A DNA stretch of 64,000 nt, from positions 818,939-882,938 of the forward strand of contig NZ_CP157793.1 in NCBI RefSeq assembly GCF_040110915.1, read 5' to 3'. The DNA is from Stappia sp. (lineage in GTDB: Bacteria; Pseudomonadota; Alphaproteobacteria; Rhizobiales; Stappiaceae). A program made the translations under genes and the position numbers. The stretch's first letter is position 1, and each line of letters begins with the position of its first letter. This document shows positions 57,550 through 64,000 of the stretch, in pieces. The notes under the pieces are model-generated. The model had not been told where the DNA came from. It did no database searches and saw nothing but the letters and a program-made list of their open reading frames with translations.

Positions 57550-59744
57550 GGGCGGGCCGGCTCCGCGTTCGCGACGCGCGTGTCGGCGGGCAGTGCGGCC
57601 CGCGCGCCGAGGGCCTCCAGCCGGGCGCCGATTTCTTCCAGAACCGCCATGGAGGGCTCGCGCAGCAGGCGCGGGCTGCCCGGCGCACCGCCGTTTCCAT
57701 CCGCTACCAGCGCCGGATCGTCTGCCTGCGGCGGCCGGTCGACGCCCGGCATCGGCTTCAGTTCGATGCCCTTGTGCGCATAGTCCATGATGGTCTGCCA
57801 GGTCATCGCCGGAAGGCTGCCGCCGGTCATGCGCCCGGTCGAGCTGAAATCGTCGTTGCCGAACCACACGGCGGCGGAATAATTGCCGGTGTAGCCGACG
57901 AACCAGGCATCGCGATAGGCCTGCGTCGTGCCGGTCTTGCCGGCGGCGGTGACGCCGGGCACCTGGGCGCGCCGGCCGGTGCCCGCTTCCACCACGTTGA
58001 CCAGCACGTCGTTCATCTCCGCCGCCTTTTCCGCCGGGAAAAGCCGCTGCGGCGGCGTGCGGTGGCGCGCGGCCTCATAGACCGTCTCGCCGGCGGAGTT
58101 CTTAACCTCCAGGATCGGCGTCGGCGTCACCTTCAGCCCGCCGCTGGCGAAGGCGCCATAGGCGGCGCTCATGTCGAGCACCGTGACCTCCGCCACGCCG
58201 AGCGGCAGCGCGCGGGTGATCTTCAACTCGGTGGTGATGCCCATGGCCTTGGCGATCTCCACGATCTTGTCGCGGCCGAGCGCCTGGGCGAGGCGGACGG
58301 GGATCGTGTTGATCGACTTGGTGAGCGCGAGCTTCAGCGATACCGGTCCGCGATAGCTGCGGCCGTAGTTGCGCGGGCTCCAGCCGCCGATGCTGATCGG
58401 CGCGTCGGGCACGATGGAGCGCGGCGAATAGCCGTTCATGAAGGCGGTGATATAGACGAAGGGCTTGAAGGAAGACCCCGGCTGGCGGACCGCGTCGACG
58501 GCGCGGTTGAACTGGCTGGCGCCATAGTCCTTGCCGCCGACCATCGCCCGCACCGCGCCGGTTTCCGGCACCACGACGGCGACGGCGCCTTCCTCCACCC
58601 GGTAGCGCTGGCCGTACTGGCGCAGGGTGTCGAGGATCGCGCGTTCCGACTGGCGCTGCAGGCCCGGATCCAGCGTCGTGCGCACGGTCAGGATGCGGTC
58701 GTTGGCAAGCGCCGGGTTGGTGCGCGCCAGCTCGCGGACCTGGGCGAAGGCATAATCGAGAAAGTGATCGGGCGAGCGCTCGCGGCTGCGGTCGACCGCG
58801 ACCGCCGGGTTGCGCCGCGCGCCGATCACCTGACCCTCGGTCATGAAGCCGGCCTGCACCATGTTGGTGAGCACCTCGTTGGCGCGCGCGCGCGCCGCCG
58901 GGAGGTTGATGTGCGGGGCGAACTTGCTCGGCGCCTTGAACAGGCCGGCGAGCATGGCGGATTCCGCCAGCGTGAGGTCGCGCACGCTCTTGTTGAAATA
59001 GAACTCGGAGGCCGCCGCGACGCCGAAGGTGCCGCCGCCCATGTAGGCGCGGTCGAGATAGAGCTTCAGGATCTCGCGCTTGGTCAGATTGACCTCGAGC
59101 CAGAGCGCCAGGAACGCCTCGTTGATCTTGCGCTCCAGCGTGCGCTCGTTGGACAGGAACAGGTTCTTGGCGAGCTGCTGGGTGATCGAGGACCCGCCCT
59201 GCACGACCGTGCGGGCGCGCACGTTCTCCACCATGGCGCGGAAGGTGCCGAAGACGTCGATGCCGAAGTGGTAGAAGAAGCGGCGGTCCTCCGTCGCCAG
59301 CGCCGCCTTGACGAGATGGTCCGGGATCTCCTCCAGCGGCACCGTGTCGTTGAGCAGGATGCCGCGGTGGCCGATCACATTGCCGAAGCGGTCGAGGAAG
59401 GTGACGGAAAAGTCGTTGGTGGTGCGCCAGTCCGAGCGCGCGGTCTTGTCCATCGCGTCCTGGGCGAAGGACAGCATCACGATCAGACCGAGCACGCCGA
59501 AGGTGACGCCGTCGGAGGCAAGTTCCGCCGCGACCCGCCCCGCACCGCGCGCCCGGAACTTCCGCAGCCAGGCCGAGTAGCCCTCAAGCCCGCGCCGCAG
59601 CGCGGTGAAGACCCGCCAGAGCGTCGTGTCCACCCAGGCATCCCATGAGAGCAGCCGCGCCCGCAGTTTCGAGGACGCGGGCACCCGGGGCGGCCCACCT
59701 TCGGAGGAGTTGCCGGGATCGGGGGCGCCGGATCGCTGGTTCAC
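57546..59744 (-). CDS. mrcA: Class A penicillin-binding protein 1A
   Basis: A 732-residue bifunctional peptidoglycan synthase. It has one membrane segment near 80-95, a GT51 glycosyltransferase with catalytic Glu about 152 in [13 protein letters not shown] and [15 protein letters not shown], and a transpeptidase with Ser424-Lys427 (GSSFKPF), a KSINT box and KTGTTQ. All catalytic motifs are intact. It starts at GTG 59744. The frame stays open to 59918, but that start would overlap the divergent ycgN gene. Downstream DUF1214 and DUF1254 genes are coupled to it. Confidence 0.92.
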   Translation of the reverse strand: MNQRSGAPDPGNSSEGGPPRVPASSKLRARLLSWDAWVDTTLWRVFTALRRGLEGYSAWLRKFRARGAGRVAAELASDGVTFGVLGLIVMLSFAQDAMDKTARSDWRTTNDFSVTFLDRFGNVIGHRGILLNDTVPLEEIPDHLVKAALATEDRRFFYHFGIDVFGTFRAMVENVRARTVVQGGSSITQQLAKNLFLSNERTLERKINEAFLALWLEVNLTKREILKLYLDRAYMGGGTFGVAAASEFYFNKSVRDLTLAESAMLAGLFKAPSKFAPHINLPAARARANEVLTNMVQAGFMTEGQVIGARRNPAVAVDRSRERSPDHFLDYAFAQVRELARTNPALANDRILTVRTTLDPGLQRQSERAILDTLRQYGQRYRVEEGAVAVVVPETGAVRAMVGGKDYGASQFNRAVDAVRQPGSSFKPFVYITAFMNGYSPRSIVPDAPISIGGWSPRNYGRSYRGPVSLKLALTKSINTIPVRLAQALGRDKIVEIAKAMGITTELKITRALPLGVAEVTVLDMSAAYGAFASGGLKVTPTPILEVKNSAGETVYEAARHRTPPQRLFPAEKAAEMNDVLVNVVEAGTGRRAQVPGVTAAGKTGTTQAYRDAWFVGYTGNYSAAVWFGNDDFSSTGRMTGGSLPAMTWQTIMDYAHKGIELKPMPGVDRPPQADDPALVADGNGGAPGSPRLLREPSMAVLEEIGARLEALGARAALPADTRVANAEPARP

Positions 59745-59908
59745 CTTGTCCGTCCGTTCTGCTATGCGGGGCACGCGCGACGCGGCCACGGGGACGTGGC
59801 CGGGGCTGCCCGCCGGAGCGCCGCGCGGGCCAGATCTGGGAGGCCACGCGCCGGTCGCCCCGTTGTACTCCCGTTCAGGCGCCGGATTCAAGAAAAGGCA
59901 GGGCACAG

Positions 59909-60454
59909 GTGAGCGCACACCATGGCGAGAACGCCTCGGACGCCGAAGCGGCGCCGTTCTGGCGCCGCAAGACGCTCGGCGAACTGACGGGCGAGGAATG
60001 GGAGGCGGTTTGCGACGGCTGCGGGCGCTGCTGTCTCAACAAGCTGGAAGACTGGGACACCGGCGAGATTGTGTGGACCGAACTCGCCTGCACGCTGTTC
60101 GACGATCAATCCTGCCGCTGCCGCGACTACGACAACCGCCTCGCCAAGGTGCCTGACTGTCTGCCGCTCGACGCCGAGACGGTGCCGCAACTGACCTGGC
60201 TGCCGCCGACCTGCGGCTATCGCCTGCTCGCCGAGGGACACGATCTCTACTGGTGGCACCCGCTCGTGTCCGGCGATCCCCACACGGTGCACGCTGCCGG
60301 CATCTCCGTGCGCGGCAAGTGTCGCAGCGAGGACGGCATCGCCATCGAGGATTACGAGGCCTTTGTGGTCGACTGGCCCGGCGAAAACCCGATGGCCGAG
60401 GACGTCAGCGGCGGGGACAGCCCGGCGGCGACAGGCGGAAGTGTCAAGAAATAG
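59909..60454 (+). CDS. ycgN: YcgN-family cysteine-cluster protein (UPF0260)
   Basis: A 181-residue UPF0260 protein with the [19 protein letters not shown] motif, CRCRDYDNR, and [13 protein letters not shown]. The clustered cysteines suggest a bound metal or Fe-S cluster. The function is unknown. GTG 59909 has AAGGCAGGG upstream. It is followed by an intrinsic terminator at about 60513-60544, or by a small separate transcript (next entry). Confidence 0.88.
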   Translation: MSAHHGENASDAEAAPFWRRKTLGELTGEEWEAVCDGCGRCCLNKLEDWDTGEIVWTELACTLFDDQSCRCRDYDNRLAKVPDCLPLDAETVPQLTWLPPTCGYRLLAEGHDLYWWHPLVSGDPHTVHAAGISVRGKCRSEDGIAIEDYEAFVVDWPGENPMAEDVSGGDSPAATGGSVKK

Positions 60455-60463
60455 GAAAAAATT

Positions 60464-60545
60464 CTTGACAGCGATCCGCTGATCGACTAGGGTTCAGGCA
60501 TGGTCGAAATGGTGCGCCCGGGCGGAAGCCTTGGGCGCATTTTTA
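60464..60545 (+). ncRNA. Promoter plus short terminated transcript: candidate small RNA
   Basis: TTGACA (60464-60469) is followed after exactly 17 bases by TAGGGT (60487-60492), and then a stem TGCGCCC / GGGCGCA (60513-60519, 60533-60539) with TTTTT. If used, the promoter would yield a transcript of about 45-50 bases. The hairpin may instead be just the ycgN terminator. No conserved RNA family is recognised. Confidence 0.4.
60513..60544 (+). terminator. Rho-independent terminator downstream of ycgN
   Basis: Seven-base stem TGCGCCC / GGGCGCA with a 13-base loop, followed directly by TTTTT. Confidence 0.7.
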
Positions 60546-60578
60546 TTGGGCGAACCTGCGGGGGAGCCGCGAAGGGCG

Positions 60579-61526
60579 TCAGCGCGCCCGGTCGGATCCG
60601 CTCCCGTCTTTCGACGTCTCGCCGGGCGTCGCGTCCGGTGTTTCGGGATCGTCGAGATGATCGAGGTCGGTCTCGGCATCCTGCGCGTCGTCTTCCGCCG
60701 CATCGGCCTCCGACGTCTCCACCCTGTTGCCCGACGCATAGGCCGCATGTGCGCGGCAGGCGAGTGGAATCGAGATCAGATAGGCCGTGACGCCGATGGC
60801 GAGCATCTCGAAGGGGAAGGTGACGAGCAGCGCCACGAAGAGCACCGCCGCGACGAAGAGCGGCAGCACCAGATCGCGGCGGATGCGGCTGCCGAGCTTC
60901 TTGCCCGAGTAGGTCGGCAGGCGCGACACCATCAGCAGCGCCATGGCCACCACATAGACCGCGACGACCGGGGCGAGCCCCGCCCAGTGCGGCAGCAGGC
61001 CGATGAGTTCGAGATAGACCGGCAGCAGCACGCTGAGTGCCCCGGCAGGCGCCGGCACGCCGGTGAAGAAATTGACCGCCCAGGCGGGCTTGTCCGGATC
61101 GTCGATGGAGACGTTGAAGCGGGCGAGCCTGAGGGCGGCGGAGATGGCGAAGATCAGCGCCGCGATCCAGCCGATGGAGCGCACCTCGTCGAGTAGCCAC
61201 GAATAGAGGATGATCGCCGGCGCCACGCCGAAATTGACGAAATCGGCCAGCGAATCGAGTTCCGCGCCGAAGCGCGAGGTGCCCTTCAGCAGCCGCGCGA
61301 CGCGCCCGTCGAGCGCGTCGAGCACGGCGGCGATGACCACCGCGCCGATGGCGAAGTCCCAGCGCGCTTCGAGCGCCATGCGGATGCCGGTGAGGCCCGA
61401 GCACAGCGCCAGCAGCGTGACGAGATTGGGCAGGATCAGCCGGAGCGGCACGCGGCGGAAGCGCGGGGCCCGACCGCGCCGGCGGCGTGTGGGACCCGGA
61501 TCGTAAGGGGCGAAGGGCGCGGACAT
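60579..61526 (-). CDS. pssA: CDP-diacylglycerol-serine O-phosphatidyltransferase
   Basis: A 315-residue integral membrane enzyme making phosphatidylserine from CDP-diacylglycerol and serine. The CDP-alcohol phosphotransferase motif is complete (LDALDGRVARLLKGTSRFGAELDSLADF, with its Asp residues), within about eight spans. The last 60 residues form an acidic tail. It is 10 bases downstream of psd on the same strand, so the two sequential steps to phosphatidylethanolamine are cotranscribed. Confidence 0.93.
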   Translation of the reverse strand: MSAPFAPYDPGPTRRRRGRAPRFRRVPLRLILPNLVTLLALCSGLTGIRMALEARWDFAIGAVVIAAVLDALDGRVARLLKGTSRFGAELDSLADFVNFGVAPAIILYSWLLDEVRSIGWIAALIFAISAALRLARFNVSIDDPDKPAWAVNFFTGVPAPAGALSVLLPVYLELIGLLPHWAGLAPVVAVYVVAMALLMVSRLPTYSGKKLGSRIRRDLVLPLFVAAVLFVALLVTFPFEMLAIGVTAYLISIPLACRAHAAYASGNRVETSEADAAEDDAQDAETDLDHLDDPETPDATPGETSKDGSGSDRAR

Positions 61527-61536
61527 GACGGGACCT

Positions 61537-62238
61537 TCAGCTCACGCGGGTGAGAACGGCGTCGCGGGTCTCGGCCGCGAGATCGGCGATCACGGTCTCG
61601 CCGGCGATCATCGTCTGGCCGACGGCGACGCTCACCCGCGTCTCCAGCGGCAGATAGACGTCGAGGCGCGAGCCGAAGCGGATGAGGCCGAAGCGCTCGC
61701 CGGCGCGCAGGTTCTCGCCCTCGCGCACGAAACACACGATGCGCCGCGCCACGAGACCGGCGATCTGCACGACGCCGACGCGCGTGGTGCCGCTTTCGAT
61801 GACGAGGCCGTTGCGCTCGTTGTCCTCGCTCGCCTTGTCGGATTCGGCGTTGAGGAACTTGCCGGCGCGATAGGCGACGCGGGTGATCCGCCCGCCGACC
61901 GGCGCCCGGTTCACGTGGCAGTTGAAGACATTCATGAAGATGCAGACCCGCATCAGCGGCTCGGCGCCGAGGTCCATCTCCGGCGGCGGCACGGCCTGGC
62001 CGATCTGGCACACGGTGCCGTCGGCCGGCGACACGACGAGACTGTCGTCGACCGGCGTGACGCGCGGCGGATCGCGGAAGAAATAGCACACCCAGCCGGT
62101 GAGGATCAGGCCGATCCAGAACAGCGGATCGGCGAACCAGCCGACGACCAGCGTCACGCCGGCGGCGATCGCGATGAAGGGCCAGCCCTCGCGATGGATG
62201 GGCACGAAAGTCTTGGAGATCGTATCGCTCAGCGACAT
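61537..62238 (-). CDS. psd: Phosphatidylserine decarboxylase
   Basis: A 233-residue short-type PSD proenzyme that turns phosphatidylserine into phosphatidylethanolamine. The self-cleavage site is Gly189-Ser190 in [11 protein letters not shown], which generates the pyruvoyl group. [16 protein letters not shown] is the family signature. Two N-terminal membrane spans are present. The start was set at ATG 62238 (MSLSDT), ten codons inside the longest frame. Confidence 0.93.
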   Translation of the reverse strand: MSLSDTISKTFVPIHREGWPFIAIAAGVTLVVGWFADPLFWIGLILTGWVCYFFRDPPRVTPVDDSLVVSPADGTVCQIGQAVPPPEMDLGAEPLMRVCIFMNVFNCHVNRAPVGGRITRVAYRAGKFLNAESDKASEDNERNGLVIESGTTRVGVVQIAGLVARRIVCFVREGENLRAGERFGLIRFGSRLDVYLPLETRVSVAVGQTMIAGETVIADLAAETRDAVLTRVS

Positions 62239-62367
62239 GCACGGGTCCGTTCGAATGGGCGGGGGCACGCGACGGCGCGTGCCCGACCGCCCCTTTTCAC
62301 CGCTGGCGCGCGGAAAATCAATCCGCGACCCGGCTTGCTGCGTTCGCCGCGAACGGCGGCGCGGCGA

Positions 62368-64000
62368 TCATTCGGCCGGCATGTCCTCGCCGGCGCGGGG
62401 CCCGCGCACCACGAAGCCCGTGTCGTCGCGGGTGGCCGCGCGCAGCCGTTCCTCGGCCTCGCTCGCCTCCTGCTGGCGCGCCCACATGGAGGCGTAGAGA
62501 CCGCCGGCGGCGAGCAGGTCGTCGTGACGCCCGCGCTCGACGATCTGGCCCTTTTCCAGGACGAGGATCGTCTCGGCGTTGACGACGGTCGACAGCCGAT
62601 GCGCGATCACGACGGTGGTGCGGTTCTTCGACACCTGGTCGAGGGCGGCCTGGATCTCGCGCTCGGTATGGGTGTCGAGCGCCGAGGTCGCCTCGTCGAG
62701 AATGAGGATCGGCGGGGCCTTGAGGATCGTGCGGGCGATGGCGACGCGCTGCTTCTCGCCGCCCGACAGCTTCAGCCCGCGCTCGCCGACCTCGGTGTCG
62801 AAGCCCTGCGGCAGCGCCTCGATGAACTCGGCGATCTGCGCCAGGCGCGCGGCCTCGCGCACCTCGTCGTCGCTGGCGTCCGGGCGGCCGTAGCGGATGT
62901 TGTAGGCGATGGTGTCGTTGAACAGCACCGTGTCCTGCGGAACCATGCCGGTCGCCGCGCGCACGGAAGCCTGCGTGACGTCGCGCAGGTCCTGCCCGTC
63001 GACGGTGATGCGTCCGCCGGTGACGTCGTAGAAGCGGAACAGCAGCCGCGAGATGGTCGACTTTCCGGCCCCCGACGGCCCGACGATGGCGACCGTGTGC
63101 CCGGCCGGCACCTCGAAGGAGATGCCCTTCAGGATCGGGCGGTTGGCGTCGTAGTGAAAGGCCACGTCCTGAAAGCGGATCGTTCCGCCGTCGACGGCGA
63201 GCGGAGGGGCTCCGGGCTTGTCGGTGATCTCGGCCGGCTCGGCGAGCAGGGCGAACATCGCCTCCAGATCGGCGAGCCCCTGGCGGATCTCGCGATAGAG
63301 GAAGCCGATGAAATTGAGCGGGATCGACAGCTGCAGCAGCAGCGCGTTGATCATGACGAAGTCGCCGAGCGTCTGCGTGCCGGCCATGACGCCGCGCGCC
63401 GACATCACCATGCACACGGCCGTTCCGACCCCGAGAATGACGGCCTGCCCGAAGTTGAGCCAGGCGAGCGACGTCCAGGTGCGCGTGGCGGCGTGTTCGT
63501 AGCCCTCCATGGCGCGGTCGAAACGGTCGGCCTCGAGCCGTTCGTTGCCGAAATACTTGACCGTCTCGAAATTCAGAAGGCTGTCGATGGCCTTGGAGTT
63601 GGCGTCCGTGTCGCTGGCGTTCATGGCGCGGCGGATGCCGATGCGCCAGTTCGAGGTCTGCACCGTGAACCAGGTGTAGGCGACGATCATCACCGCGACC
63701 ACGAGCACATACATCGCGCCGAACTGGTACCAGATCACCGCCGCCATGATGGCGAATTCGAAGATCGTGGGAATGCCGTTGAGGATCGTGAAGCGGACGA
63801 TGTTCTCGATGCCCTTGATGCCGCGTTCGATGACGCGCGACAGGCCGCCGGTCTTGCGCTGCAGGTGAAAGCGCAGCGACAGCAGATGCAGATGGCGAAA
63901 CGTGCGAAAGGCGAGCTGGCGCACCGCATGCTGGCCGACGCGGGCAAACAGCGCGTCGCGCAGCTGGTTGAAGCCGACGAAGAGAATGCGGGCGACATTA
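62368..64000 (-). CDS. Atm1/HMT1-type ABC exporter, permease-ATPase fusion (5' end outside window)
   Basis: The frame is open from the right edge to 62368, giving 543 residues plus a stop. The N-terminus is missing. The transmembrane part (HLHLLSLRFHLQRKTGGLSR, ETVKYFGNERLEADRFD, MINALLLQLSIPLNFIGFLYR) is diagnostic of the ABCB7/Atm1 branch. The nucleotide-binding domain has Walker A GPSGAGKST, signature LSGGEKQRVAIART and Walker B ILILDEATSALD. Homologues export glutathione or glutathione-metal/sulfur species. A conserved disordered tail follows. Confidence 0.92.
   Translation of the reverse strand, partial: NVARILFVGFNQLRDALFARVGQHAVRQLAFRTFRHLHLLSLRFHLQRKTGGLSRVIERGIKGIENIVRFTILNGIPTIFEFAIMAAVIWYQFGAMYVLVVAVMIVAYTWFTVQTSNWRIGIRRAMNASDTDANSKAIDSLLNFETVKYFGNERLEADRFDRAMEGYEHAATRTWTSLAWLNFGQAVILGVGTAVCMVMSARGVMAGTQTLGDFVMINALLLQLSIPLNFIGFLYREIRQGLADLEAMFALLAEPAEITDKPGAPPLAVDGGTIRFQDVAFHYDANRPILKGISFEVPAGHTVAIVGPSGAGKSTISRLLFRFYDVTGGRITVDGQDLRDVTQASVRAATGMVPQDTVLFNDTIAYNIRYGRPDASDDEVREAARLAQIAEFIEALPQGFDTEVGERGLKLSGGEKQRVAIARTILKAPPILILDEATSALDTHTEREIQAALDQVSKNRTTVVIAHRLSTVVNAETILVLEKGQIVERGRHDDLLAAGGLYASMWARQQEASEAEERLRAATRDDTGFVVRGPRAGEDMPAE

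Overview
The window is a 64 kb stretch of a GC-rich (roughly two-thirds G+C) alphaproteobacterial chromosome. It reads as order Hyphomicrobiales (Rhizobiales), perhaps near Stappiaceae. The evidence is a MucR/Ros regulator, a ClpS2-type adaptor, a UvrB with a long N-terminal extension, a DnaA-domain-IV protein paired with DUF6456, DUF5330 and DUF1491 proteins, a TIGR03808-type Tat protein, an Atm1-type exporter, and perfect CtrA-type sites (TTAA-N7-TTAAC). The family-level placement is inference. No rRNA, tRNA or CRISPR array was seen.

Layout. 1-20 kb: envelope and metabolic genes (Tat beta-helix protein, YfeY-like lipoprotein, orphan LuxR, MFS, branched-chain aminotransferase, VOC protein, HAD dehalogenase, LOG protein, M20 peptidase, racemase, HerA-like ATPase), then sodB, a RES/Xre toxin-antitoxin pair behind a CtrA site, a Crp/Fnr regulator with a DUF2892 protein, oligopeptidase B and clpS. 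20.4-23.4 kb: a low-GC island holding a lone reverse transcriptase of the antiviral Abi/UG type, enclosed by decayed IS5-family copies. 23.4-34.3 kb: uvrB, a GGDEF-EAL protein, a membrane protein with five 48-residue repeats, an IS110-family element with a candidate bridge-RNA hairpin, several 200-bp dispersed palindromic repeats, and msrB. 34.5-40.5 kb: a complete mrpABCDEFG cation/proton antiporter operon. 40.8-48.1 kb: mucR, the DnaA-C/DUF6456 pair, sufE, DUF5330, a PAS histidine kinase, a peptidoglycan-binding protein and DUF1491. 48.3-54.9 kb: an ABC importer whose ATPase gene converges on its permease and binding-protein genes, then DUF2336 and a small protein sharing a CtrA-type intergenic region. 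54.9-64 kb: envelope lipid and wall genes (cyclopropane fatty-acid synthase, a coupled PBP1A-DUF1214-DUF1254 operon, YcgN, pssA, psd) and the start-less end of an Atm1-type ABC exporter.

Most genes are ordinary core genes. The accessory signal lies in the RT island, the IS110 and REP-like repeats, the repeat-built membrane protein, several intergenic minisatellites (16-, 18-, 15- and 14-bp periods) and the CtrA-linked loci. The best candidate for an incompletely described system is the RT island at 21.1-22.7 kb. The RT has motifs A-D, with FMDD at the catalytic site, and a helical C-terminal half. It lies between inverted IS5 ends and has no obvious partner gene.
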